A program made the translations under genes and the position numbers. This document shows, one piece after another, positions 31,148-37,434 of a stretch of DNA of 43,291 nucleotides. Source of the stretch: a virus. The DNA lies in the IMG/VR virus record IMGVR_UViG_3300050014_000169, positions 1-43,291 of that record. One strand, given 5' to 3'. Within the stretch, counting starts at the first letter, position 1; every line of letters starts with the position of its first letter. Below the pieces are notes generated by a model. That model saw nothing but the letters and a program-made list of their open reading frames with translations, searched no databases and was not told the DNA's origin.

Positions 31148-32173
31148 ATGATGGATGTTACAAAAGCGCTTTACTGCACGGTATTATCATACACAGAAAA
31201 TAATAAGGTTTCTTGGGTATCGGTTCAAGACGAAATGTTTGGAATGTTTGGAATTGATCTAACCCCCGAACAGTGGCGCGCTAAATACCGCGGCATGACT
31301 GGACTATCCCATAAGGCACGGAATAAGAAAGTGAGGGATGCTAAAACGGTGAGTGAAATTAGCACAAGTCAAAAACCTATAGAAAAGCCCGAGAAAATTG
31401 AAGTCGTGCAGAACTTTGAACCGACAGAACATAGCGCAATTTGGAAAGGAAATCTTAAAATCCGCTTCGGGCTGATGGGCGACACTCACATCAACAGTAA
31501 ATTCACGCAGCTTACATATCTGCACCAGTTTTATGACGAGTGCAAAAGGCAGGGGATAACGCATGTGTACCACACAGGCGACATAGACGAGGGCGAGCAG
31601 ATGCGCCCGGGGCATCAATACGAGTGTTACACGCAGGGAGCGGACGACCATGTAAAAGAGATATGCCGAGTATATCCAAAAATAGACGGCATAAAAACGC
31701 ACTTTATCATAGGCAACCACGATTCAAGCATTATAAAAAGGTGCGGCTACAATATAGGGCTGACAATAGCCGACCGTCGCCCAGACATGGAGTATTTAGG
31801 GCAGGACTGCGCTATTATTAATCTAACGCCTAATTGTACGCTTGAATTAAGACATCCGTGGGATGGCTCTGCATACGCAATAAGCTACAAGCCTCAAAAA
31901 ATTATGGACGCAATGTCCGGAGGCGAGAAAAGCAATATTTTAGCAATCGGGCATTATCACAAAGCGGAATATATATTTTATCGCAATATTCATTGCTTTC
32001 AGTCAGGTACATTTTGCGGTCAAACTCCTTTTATGAGAGGCAAGGGTTTAGCGGCTCATATGGGCGGTTGGATAATAGACATTGATGTTGACGAGTGCGG
32101 ATTTATACAAAAAATCATACCGCAGTTTATACCGTTTTATGTGGCAATTACGGACGATTATAAAAATTTCTAA
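31148..32173 (+). CDS. Calcineurin-like metallophosphoesterase
   Basis: A 341-residue protein. Residues 1-60 could be a small helical (possibly DNA-binding) domain; residues 100-330 hold the metallophosphoesterase signature: GDTH (111-114), GDIDE (144-148), GNHD (189-192) and GHYH (268-271). All metal ligands are present. Family members hydrolyse phosphoesters, including nucleic acids and nucleotides. Two ATGs in tandem (31148, 31151) follow GTGAGAGG. It stands between the DUF551 and DUF4406-type genes in the early operon. The substrate cannot be told from sequence. Confidence 0.8.
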   Translation: MMDVTKALYCTVLSYTENNKVSWVSVQDEMFGMFGIDLTPEQWRAKYRGMTGLSHKARNKKVRDAKTVSEISTSQKPIEKPEKIEVVQNFEPTEHSAIWKGNLKIRFGLMGDTHINSKFTQLTYLHQFYDECKRQGITHVYHTGDIDEGEQMRPGHQYECYTQGADDHVKEICRVYPKIDGIKTHFIIGNHDSSIIKRCGYNIGLTIADRRPDMEYLGQDCAIINLTPNCTLELRHPWDGSAYAISYKPQKIMDAMSGGEKSNILAIGHYHKAEYIFYRNIHCFQSGTFCGQTPFMRGKGLAAHMGGWIIDIDVDECGFIQKIIPQFIPFYVAITDDYKNF

Positions 32174-32232
32174 ATTTACACATTACCATTGAAAAAGCAA
32201 CCACAATGAGCAGAAATGAAAAGGAGAGCAAC

Positions 32233-32553
32233 ATGAAACTCAGCCGTGAATTAGTAAAACATAAACTGTATTACTTAGCGCATCCACTTTCCGGAGATCC
32301 CGACAAAAACAGGGTTGACGCTGCAAATATAGAATTAGAATTGTTTCGCGGGGGAGTATTTGTTGTAAATCCCTTACTAACCATCCCGCCGAACACACCG
32401 GAGCCGGTAGCTATGGGAAAATGTGACCGCCTATTAAAGGCCTGTGATGGAATTATCCTTTGCCAGAATTGGCGAAAATCAACGGGCTGCCGGCATGAAA
32501 AAATATTAGCTGAAGAGTGGGAACTTGAAATTATAGAAGTGAAGGAGGGCTGA
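32233..32553 (+). CDS. DUF4406 / deoxyribosyltransferase-like protein
   Basis: A 106-residue protein started at ATG 32233 (MKLSRELVKHKLYYLAHPLS) behind AAAGGAGAGCAAC. Signature YLAHPLSGDPDKNRVDA at the front and ACDGIILCQNWRKSTGCRHE near the end, as in DUF4406 proteins, a group with a nucleoside 2-deoxyribosyltransferase-like fold. A role in nucleotide metabolism is likely. It ends EVKEG, with the ribosome site for the next ACG-start gene in its last codons. Confidence 0.7.
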   Translation: MKLSRELVKHKLYYLAHPLSGDPDKNRVDAANIELELFRGGVFVVNPLLTIPPNTPEPVAMGKCDRLLKACDGIILCQNWRKSTGCRHEKILAEEWELEIIEVKEG

Positions 32554-32555
32554 AT

Positions 32556-32879
32556 ACGGTTAATAACAGAAAAACACCAATTGAAATGTGCGCGTTAGTC
32601 CATGCCCTTTGTGGGATGCGGTGGACGGGAATAAAGGGCAAGGTCAAGCCGTTAGACCTTGATGCTTACATAGAGGCGTACAGGTTCAAGCACACGCCAG
32701 TAAAGCCGCCCAAACCACCTAAACTGCATAGGCCAACAGTCAAAGAGTTAAAAGCAGAGCGCAATAAAAAGATTATTGAGATGCACAACGCAGGGGCGTC
32801 ATACCCCGAAATATGCCATGCGCTAAATGTCAGTCGCTCGGCGGTGCAACAAATTATTTGGAGGTATAACAAAGGATAA
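32556..32879 (+). CDS. C-terminal HTH protein, ACG start
   Basis: A 107-residue protein if it begins at ACG 32556, six bases after AAGGAGGG and two after the previous stop. In frame, the first ATG (32586) lies 34 bases after the ribosome site and would drop 10 residues (VNNRKTPIEM). The middle is Pro/Lys-rich (KHTPVKPPKPPKLHRPT); the end is a helix-turn-helix (KKIIEMHNAGASYPEICHAL, VSRSAVQQII). Likely a regulator at the end of the early operon, just before a terminator. Confidence 0.6.
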   Translation, partial: TVNNRKTPIEMCALVHALCGMRWTGIKGKVKPLDLDAYIEAYRFKHTPVKPPKPPKLHRPTVKELKAERNKKIIEMHNAGASYPEICHALNVSRSAVQQIIWRYNKG

Positions 32880-32883
32880 TAAA

Positions 32884-32912
32884 AGCCCCTCAACCAAGAG
32901 GGGCTAATCTTT
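32884..32912. terminator. Terminator ending the early operon
   Basis: AGCCCCTC (32884-32891) pairs perfectly with GAGGGGCT (32898-32905) around AACCAA, followed by AATCTTTT. The opposite strand gives TTTT too, so it can end both the rightward early transcript and the leftward small operon whose last gene ends at 32921. Confidence 0.8.
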
Positions 32913-32920
32913 TCACCGGA

Positions 32921-33163
32921 TTAAGCGCGTACGCCTGCTGTCTTATAGAGTTCTTTGTATCTGTCAAGAGCAATTATGACATTACCAGTATCCATTTCAG
33001 TTTCAACTACGCAATCATATAAATCGTGTGCAATTCCGGCTTCGCTGCCTGACATGTGATTGTTATGGATGTTACGCCAAAAAGCATTTTTAATGCGCTG
33101 CTGCCACTGTGTTTTAGACAGTACAAGAGTTTTTAAACATTTGCCGTCTTGGTAATATGCCAT
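32921..33163 (-). CDS. Unknown protein of the minus-strand operon, 80 aa
   Basis: An 80-residue protein (MAYYQDGKCLKTLVLSKTQW...) with a Trp/His/Asn-rich middle and an acidic helix (TEMDTGNVIIALDRYKELYK). Ribosome site AAGGAGGCGTTTTATAA. Last gene of a three-gene leftward operon that begins at 33710. No family recognised. Confidence 0.55.
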   Translation of the reverse strand: MAYYQDGKCLKTLVLSKTQWQQRIKNAFWRNIHNNHMSGSEAGIAHDLYDCVVETEMDTGNVIIALDRYKELYKTAGVRA

Positions 33164-33197
33164 TTATAAAACGCCTCCTTAAATTTTGGAATGGAAT

Positions 33198-33216
33198 AGG
33201 GCCGATGCTCGACCCT
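33198..33216 (-). terminator. Hairpin between minus-strand genes
   Basis: AGGGCCGA (33198-33205) and TCGACCCT (33209-33216) pair over eight positions with one wobble and a three-base loop. No T run follows on the minus strand, so it may be an attenuator or a stability element between the two leftward genes. Confidence 0.35.
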
Positions 33217-33226
33217 TTAGGAGCAG

Positions 33227-33460
33227 CTAAAATGCAAGCCCAAGAGAAACACCATCGCACACAATGCCCGAGATTTTTTCGGCCAGACCATAATCCATAC
33301 CGTATTTATTAGCAAATTCCTGAATTGCCTTGACTGTTTTGTTCCATTCGGTTTTAATCTCATCATCTGGCATACATTTGTTTGCATAGCAGTAGCGTCT
33401 TGTCTGTGTTCCGATAGTCTTACAATCACGCGCCCATTCTTCAATATTTGGCTTTTTCAT
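33227..33460 (-). CDS. Unknown protein of the minus-strand operon, 77 aa
   Basis: A 77-residue protein started at ATG 33460 (MKKPNIEEWARDCKTIGTQT), seven bases after GAGGGA. It has four Cys and is rich in Lys, Glu and Tyr (RRYCYANKCMPDDEIKTEWN), with a hydrophobic end (SGIVCDGVSLGLAF). No family recognised. An overlapping frame on the same strand is not supported by a ribosome site. Confidence 0.5.
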   Translation of the reverse strand: MKKPNIEEWARDCKTIGTQTRRYCYANKCMPDDEIKTEWNKTVKAIQEFANKYGMDYGLAEKISGIVCDGVSLGLAF

Positions 33461-33494
33461 TTTCAAATCCCTCTTTCATCGTTTTGTGGTGTGA

Positions 33495-33710
33495 TTATGC
33501 TACAGTTGACTTGATTCTCTTCGGCTTACTATAAGGTATAAATTCTTCCTCACCCTTAATAATGCTGAATTCTGACCGTAAAAATGGATGTGTTTCTTTT
33601 GCTTGGTAAATTCTAATAAGATCGACAGCGGATTTTCTGTCTGCCGTGCTCGCTGCCATCATGCCATCCTTGAAAACATAAAACTTTGTCATTGCATTAA
33701 CTGCGCTCAT
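33495..33710 (-). CDS. Unknown first protein of the minus-strand operon, 71 aa
   Basis: A 71-residue protein (MSAVNAMTKFYVFKDGMMAA...) with a mixed alpha/beta pattern and a basic end (YSKPKRIKSTVA). Ribosome site GAAGGTCACATAA. First gene after the leftward half of the divergent promoter at 33748-33775. No family recognised. Confidence 0.5.
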   Translation of the reverse strand: MSAVNAMTKFYVFKDGMMAASTADRKSAVDLIRIYQAKETHPFLRSEFSIIKGEEEFIPYSKPKRIKSTVA

Positions 33711-33747
33711 TTATGTGACCTTCTTTCAATTCGTTTTTGATACTCTA

Positions 33748-33775
33748 ATAATAACATTGATAAATGTCATGTCAA
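33748..33775 (-). promoter_or_regulatory. Leftward promoter with ACATT-N4-AATGT operator
   Basis: On the minus strand TTGACA (33770-33775), a 16-bp spacer and TATTAT (33748-33753). The spacer is filled by the palindrome ACATT-GATA-AATGT (33754-33767). It drives the three-gene minus-strand operon and should be shut when a regulator binds the palindrome. Confidence 0.6.
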
Positions 33776-33842
33776 TGGGCAAATAAAAAGTAATATTCGG
33801 CAATAGCCACAATCTTTAGCAATGTTATTTGTGTATTATATC

Positions 33843-33874
33843 ACATTGCATAATGTCATCAAAAGTAGTATTAT
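33843..33874 (+). promoter_or_regulatory. Rightward promoter with ACATT-N4-AATGT operator
   Basis: TTGCAT (33846-33851), a 17-bp spacer and TATTAT (33869-33874), followed by GAGGTGATAGC and the ribbon-helix-helix gene. The palindrome ACATT-GCAT-AATGT (33843-33856) overlaps the -35 box. Same word and same spacing as in the leftward promoter 80 bp away, so one regulator probably controls both. Confidence 0.6.
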
Positions 33875-33891
33875 ATTGTAGAGGTGATAGC

Positions 33892-34107
33892 ATGATGCAA
33901 ACAGCAGCACACATCAGGGCGACTAATAGATGGATAGCAAAAAAGCGTGACCGAATAACCATAGTAACCCTTAAGGGCAACAAGGAGCGCATCAAGCAGG
34001 CCGCCGCAGGTGCAGGGAATGATAGTATTAACGATATGATATTAGCGGCTCTGGAGCAGTACACGGGGCTGACAGGGCTGCGGCTTAAAGGGGAGAGGGA
34101 AGAATGA
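33892..34107 (+). CDS. Ribbon-helix-helix (Arc-like) regulator
   Basis: A 71-residue protein. Residues 18-60 fit a ribbon-helix-helix domain: a basic strand (DRITIVTLKGNKERIKQAAA) then NDSINDMILAALEQYT. Such proteins bind short palindromes as dimers of dimers. Two ATGs in tandem (33892, 33895) follow GAGGTGATAGC. It is divergent from the 33495-33710 operon, and the ACATT-N4-AATGT palindromes in the shared promoter are the likely targets. Stop overlaps the next start. Confidence 0.7.
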   Translation: MMQTAAHIRATNRWIAKKRDRITIVTLKGNKERIKQAAAGAGNDSINDMILAALEQYTGLTGLRLKGEREE

Positions 34108-34292
34108 ACATCAATTTAAGCGCAGAAGAGATTGATGCGTTGTATGACCTGCTAAGCAAAATGAATTATTATGAAACTGCCGCAATATTGTGCAAGACGC
34201 ACCCAAACGAGCAGATGATAAATGACGTTAGTTCCGCGCTATTTATAGTGGCAAGAAAATTAGAAGTTGCGAAAGGGGAGAAGGAAGAATGA
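34104..34292 (+). CDS. Small acidic protein, 62 aa
   Basis: A 62-residue helical, acidic protein (MNINLSAEEIDALYDLLSKM...) ending VAKGEKEE. ATG overlaps the regulator stop; AGGGAAGA precedes it. Overlaps the next start. No family recognised. Confidence 0.5.
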   Translation: MNINLSAEEIDALYDLLSKMNYYETAAILCKTHPNEQMINDVSSALFIVARKLEVAKGEKEE

Positions 34293-34429
34293 GAGACTAT
34301 CAAAAGGAATATGACGAGATATGCAAAAAAGAGAATGATATGGCAAACTTAGAAAAATATCAGATAGAAACCGAAATTAATAAATTGCAGTCAAGACTTC
34401 AAACATTGAAAGGAGAGAAGGCAATATGA
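34289..34429 (+). CDS. Small coiled-coil protein, 46 aa
   Basis: A 46-residue protein (MRDYQKEYDEICKKENDMAN...) that looks like one long helix with heptad hydrophobics (YQIETEINKLQSRLQTL). ATG overlaps the previous stop behind GGGGAGAAGGAAGA. Overlaps the next start. No family recognised. Confidence 0.45.
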   Translation: MRDYQKEYDEICKKENDMANLEKYQIETEINKLQSRLQTLKGEKAI

Positions 34430-34584
34430 TTGACAAAAACAGCGCCGAATATTTGATAGGTTACGCTGACGGATTTAAAGAGGCCGAAAAAAAGGTCAAG
34501 AATGATTTGCGGCGAGAGTTCGAACTGGCAAATGAGATCAGAGCAGGAGGGATTAAAAATGAAAAAAGAAACAAAGTGCAATGA
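34426..34584 (+). CDS. Small helical protein, 52 aa
   Basis: A 52-residue protein (MIDKNSAEYLIGYADGFKEA...) with a Lys/Glu-rich helix (EKKVKNDLRREFELANEI). The YLIGYADGFKEAEK pattern is common in small phage proteins. ATG overlaps the previous stop behind AAAGGAGAGAAGGCAAT. Overlaps the next gene by 26 bases. Confidence 0.45.
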   Translation: MIDKNSAEYLIGYADGFKEAEKKVKNDLRREFELANEIRAGGIKNEKRNKVQ

Positions 34585-34747
34585 GAAAATACCACCTCCC
34601 ATTACGGTTGGCGGAATACAAATACCGGCAGAAGTTATTATTATGTCGTCATCGGAAGCAATAAGGAATATGAATGAGCAGGAGCGAAAAGAGTTTTTAG
34701 AAAAATGTGCGCCATATATGCAGGATATAAAGGCCAAAATCAAATAG
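34559..34747 (+). CDS. Small protein, 62 aa
   Basis: A 62-residue protein started at ATG 34559 (MKKETKCNEKIPPPITVGGI) behind AGGAGGGATTAAAA. The first half is Pro-rich, the second a helix (EAIRNMNEQERKEFLEKCAP). Last gene of the small operon before a terminator. No family recognised. Confidence 0.5.
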   Translation: MKKETKCNEKIPPPITVGGIQIPAEVIIMSSSEAIRNMNEQERKEFLEKCAPYMQDIKAKIK

Positions 34748-34757
34748 ACATAGTTTA

Positions 34758-34786
34758 AGCCGCCCATTGAGGCGGCTATTCTTTTG
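34758..34786. terminator. Terminator before the packaging region
   Basis: AGCCGCC (34758-34764) pairs perfectly with GGCGGCT (34771-34777) around CATTGA, followed by ATTCTTTT. Stem and loop are almost the same as those of the hairpin beside attP (15321-15345). It separates the small operon from the promoter of the late packaging genes. Confidence 0.75.
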
Positions 34787-34896
34787 CCCTTCTTGTTGCA
34801 CAAAATGCGCACTGACTACATAGGCTCAAACCGCATGAGTACAGGGTTTGTAACAATATTATGTTAATAATTCAGGCACTTCTGACAAAATTGATG

Positions 34897-34925
34897 TTGC
34901 GTGTAACGCTAATGTACGATACAAT
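34897..34925 (+). promoter_or_regulatory. Promoter of the RepL-like / packaging region
   Basis: TTGCGT (34897-34902), a 17-bp spacer and TACAAT (34920-34925), about 44 bases before the GTG start at 34969. The 220-bp gap from the previous terminator holds no other gene. Probably the start of the transcript through terminase and portal genes. Confidence 0.55.
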
Positions 34926-34968
34926 AAGTATATAGATAATCAACAGAGAGTTATATTGGGGTGATTAT

Positions 34969-35475
34969 GTGAGTGCTGAGACCAGGGCAGTAGTAGACAC
35001 GGAGACCGGCGAGTACATCACATCGTTATTGCCAGGCGATAAAATCATGCACCGCGAGATCATCGACCGATTACAACTTGAGGACGCAAACAAAATGATA
35101 TTTGCGCCGGAGACATGGGGCAAGGCTTATGATGGTGCAATAGGCAAGCTGGCACGGCTCAAACTGACAGCAGCCGAGTATCGCATCATATTGTTAATGT
35201 TGCCGCTAATAAGAGCTTGCAGCGGCCTTGTGGCATATGGCAATTACAAGCCGGTGCAGATAGACTACATAATAAGCGAGTTGGGCATGACACGTAAAAC
35301 CGCAAACACATCATTGCAAAGGCTGATTGATTTACGAGTAATGAGCAGAGCCGAGAGCGGCCATGATTATATCATCGTGTTCAATCCCTACATATACAAC
35401 CGCGGCAGGCTCATTAATAAGACACTTTATGAGATGTTTAAACGGTCCAGTTGGGCAAAATGCAAATCTGGCTAA
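34969..35475 (+). CDS. RepL-like winged-helix protein
   Basis: A 168-residue protein starting at GTG behind TTGGGGTGATTAT. Residues 65-160 match the RepL family of Gram-positive plasmids and phages: IILLMLPLIRACSGLVAYGN, IISELGMTRKTANTSLQRLI, DYIIVFNPYIYNRG, KTLYEMFKRSSW. RepL starts plasmid replication; in phages its relatives stand near packaging genes. Here the genome already has an O/DnaB pair, so I favour a regulator role (winged helix) for the late genes, preceded by its own promoter. Either job is possible. Confidence 0.65.
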   Translation: MSAETRAVVDTETGEYITSLLPGDKIMHREIIDRLQLEDANKMIFAPETWGKAYDGAIGKLARLKLTAAEYRIILLMLPLIRACSGLVAYGNYKPVQIDYIISELGMTRKTANTSLQRLIDLRVMSRAESGHDYIIVFNPYIYNRGRLINKTLYEMFKRSSWAKCKSG

Positions 35476-35600
35476 TCTATATAGATAGACCAACTTTACG
35501 AAAAAACAGGGTTAAAGCCTTATGGCAACAGGGCTGCAAGGCATTTGAGCTGCGGAAAAAAATTTCCGATGCAAAGAGATAGATTGAGGAGTTGAGAGAG
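35476..35600 (+). other. Intergenic stretch before the small terminase
   Basis: A 125-bp gap with no gene. It contains short repeats around GCCTTATGGCAACAGGGCTG and the purine run GGAAAAAAATTTCC. Being directly before the small terminase gene, it could be part of the packaging recognition site (pac or cos), which often lies in or near that gene. No firm motif. Confidence 0.3.
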
Positions 35601-36122
35601 ATGGCGGATAAAGTCGGACGGCCCACGAAATATAAAGATGATTATGCAGAGCAGGCATATAAACTGTGTTTACTTGGCTCAACTGATAAAGATATGGCAG
35701 ATTTTTTTGATGTTTCGGAGTCAACTCTCAATTTGTGGAAATTGGAGCAAAAAGAATTTTCGGAGTCCATAAAAAGAGGCAAGTCTTTTGCAGATGCAAA
35801 TGTGGCAGATAGACTATATCAAAGAGCGACAGGATATGAGCATCAAGATACAGAGTTCGCGTCATATCAGGGCGAGATTACCGACGAGAAGCAGTATATC
35901 AAGCATTATCCACCAGACACAGCAGCCGCTATATTCTGGCTCAAAAACAGGCAAAAGGACAAATGGAGAGATAAGTTAGAGCAGGACATCAATCTGGGCA
36001 ATAAAGACGGCGAGCCCCTGCAAATATCCACTCTAACCGATGCAGAGTTAGCCGATCAACTCACCAAAGCGGCAATATTATTGGCCGGTAGTATGCAAGT
36101 TACGAGGCTGCTTGATGCATGA
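35601..36122 (+). CDS. terS: Terminase small subunit
   Basis: A 173-residue protein started at ATG 35601 (MADKVGRPTKYKDDYAEQAY), behind GAGGAG nine bases upstream; an in-frame TTG nearer the ribosome site is less fitting. Residues 15-55 form a helix-turn-helix (LGSTDKDMADFFDVSESTLN), then IKRGKSFADANVADRLYQRA and, after a beta stretch, PPDTAAAIFWLKNRQKDKWR. This is the normal build of clostridial phage small terminases, which bind the packaging site and hand DNA to the large subunit. Confidence 0.88.
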   Translation: MADKVGRPTKYKDDYAEQAYKLCLLGSTDKDMADFFDVSESTLNLWKLEQKEFSESIKRGKSFADANVADRLYQRATGYEHQDTEFASYQGEITDEKQYIKHYPPDTAAAIFWLKNRQKDKWRDKLEQDINLGNKDGEPLQISTLTDAELADQLTKAAILLAGSMQVTRLLDA

Positions 36123-36493
36123 CCTGTCTATGTACGGCGGATTTAAGCCCTCAAAACACAGCAAAATTCTTGCAAGTGCCACAGATGGCGTAGGTAGGCC
36201 AATGTGTACCGGTCAAAAGATGTATTTTGTATAATAGACTGATATAGTATACAATAGAGACTTGCATATTACATACCATCCATGTACTCAATGCAATACA
36301 AAAGCACACACTACTACTGGCAATGATAGACACCATGTCCTACACTCATGGAGGCGCACACTCATACATACGCAGACCAGTGCAGACGGATGACGGTGGG
36401 CAGGGGAGGGGGTAGGGCTCCCGGGGGCGAGGCAATCAAATAAGTAGTACCTACACTCGACAATATTTTTACAAATCTGAGAAAGGCGATTGA
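36123..36493 (+). other. 370-bp non-coding gap with G-quadruplex motif
   Basis: No gene is credible here. It has: an inverted repeat TTGTATA (36227-36233) / TATACAA (36248-36254) with TATAAT-like boxes inside, a possible promoter; then a G-run GGG-CA-GGGG-A-GGGGG-TA-GGG at 36398-36417, a canonical quadruplex pattern on the plus strand; and a C/G-rich CTCCCGGGGGCGAGG after it. The surroundings are AT-rich and repeat words like CACACTCATACATAC. Lying directly after the small terminase gene it is a candidate packaging or regulatory element. Confidence 0.45.
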
Positions 36494-36784
36494 ATGAACA
36501 TACCCGATAAAGTAAAAATAGGTGGTCTGATATATGATGTGTCAATAGAAAAAGGCGTATGCCATGGATTAAATAAAGCATATGGGACTTGCGATTATGA
36601 AGCCCTTGAAATATCTATTGAGAAAGACTATTCAGAACAGAAGATTAAGCAAACATTTTGGCATGAGGTAATGCATGCGATTGACAATGAATATCATGCA
36701 GGATTAAGCGAGAAGCAGATAGATCAAATGGCTTGTGGACTTTATTCAGTTATCGTTGACAACCCCGACATATTCAAGGAGTAG
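36494..36784 (+). CDS. Zincin-like metallopeptidase protein, 96 aa
   Basis: A 96-residue protein with HEVMHAID (H57-E58-x2-H61), a zinc-peptidase core motif, following a beta front half (VKIGGLIYDVSIEKGVCHGL, YEALEISIEKD). The tail MACGLYSVIVDNPDIFKE resembles ends of small phage metallopeptidase-like proteins. It is too short for a full ImmA/IrrE protease but keeps the HExxH helix. Ribosome site GAAAGGCGATTGA. Lies between the two terminase genes. Confidence 0.65.
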   Translation: MNIPDKVKIGGLIYDVSIEKGVCHGLNKAYGTCDYEALEISIEKDYSEQKIKQTFWHEVMHAIDNEYHAGLSEKQIDQMACGLYSVIVDNPDIFKE

Positions 36785-36787
36785 CTT

Positions 36788-36976
36788 ATGAAACCATTTA
36801 GCCCTTGCGAAATATGCGAACCATCAGTCAAACCCTTATGTGTGCAGGACTGTCAAAACGTCTGCCCTGAGGTTATACGGCTTAGACATTGCGAAAATAC
36901 CAACTGCTTATATAATTCTACTCATTGCACAAATAGAGCGTATCAAGACATGACGAAATGCAAAGGGTATAAGTAA
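36788..36976 (+). CDS. Cys-rich small protein, 62 aa
   Basis: A 62-residue protein with eleven Cys (SPCEICEPS, LCVQDCQNVCPEV, RHCENTNCLYNSTHC), a pattern that could bind two zinc ions or an iron-sulfur cluster. Starts 3 bases after the previous stop (AAGGAGTAGCTT). No family recognised. Confidence 0.5.
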   Translation: MKPFSPCEICEPSVKPLCVQDCQNVCPEVIRLRHCENTNCLYNSTHCTNRAYQDMTKCKGYK

Positions 36977-36993
36977 ATACTTAAGGAGGAAAG

Positions 36994-37098
36994 ATGAAAA
37001 TTAGAAGAATGTTATATCAGGACAATAATGGGAAATGGAAACATCACGTATGGATATTGTTTAAACACTCGATTTGGGCAATAGGACTTCATAAGTAA
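36994..37098 (+). CDS. Basic mini-protein, 34 aa
   Basis: A 34-residue protein (MKIRRMLYQDNNGKWKHHVW...) rich in Trp, His, Lys and Arg, behind a perfect AAGGAGGAAAG. The excellent ribosome site argues it is made. It ends immediately before the structured non-coding region 37099-37434. Confidence 0.5.
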   Translation: MKIRRMLYQDNNGKWKHHVWILFKHSIWAIGLHK

Positions 37099-37434
37099 AT
37101 ACGCATGTGGTGGCGAATAAAACGCGGTTAAGACAATAATCTGCTCCCGAACGGTGGGTAATTGCCGAAAGGTTAAACCATGCAGGAGTATTGCAGTTTG
37201 TGAAACTCATCTGCCCACATGCTTATTTTATAAATTGCCGTTGAAATCATTGCTGCGTGAGAAAGTGATGATTGAGGCATTCGAGGGGTTTTGTGTTGTC
37301 CCTTTCTCAATAAGGGAAACCTGAAAACAAAACACATCAATATTAAGTGGCCTGTCTCCGAATACGAGACCTCCACAATCAAACCGCTATATGCGGTAAG
37401 TGGGGTATGGCTTAGGCTGTATCCCTTTTTATTT
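37099..37434 (+). ncRNA. Candidate structured RNA upstream of tRNA-Asn
   Basis: No gene fits in this 336-bp stretch, but many paired words occur: a long-range 8-bp stem GCATGTGG (37103-37110) / CCACATGC (37215-37222); AATCAT (37245-37250) / ATGATT (37268-37273); TCCCTT (37299-37304) / AAGGGA (37312-37317); alternative pairing TGAGAAAG (37258-37265) / CTTTCTCA (37302-37309); and a three-way junction with GCCT (37350-37353) / AGGC (37414-37417) holding the hairpin GTCTC / GAGAC (37354-37370) and the stem CTCCAC / GTGGGG with inner ACCGC / GCGGT (37371-37405). It runs into tRNA-Asn. Large ornate RNAs beside tRNAs (such as GOLLD or ROOL) are known in phages; this one is not identified. Confidence 0.4.

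Noticed and set aside
36118-36186. 22-codon frame after the small terminase
   Set aside because: It overlaps the terminase stop, has no ribosome site, and low-complexity neighbours; insufficient support.
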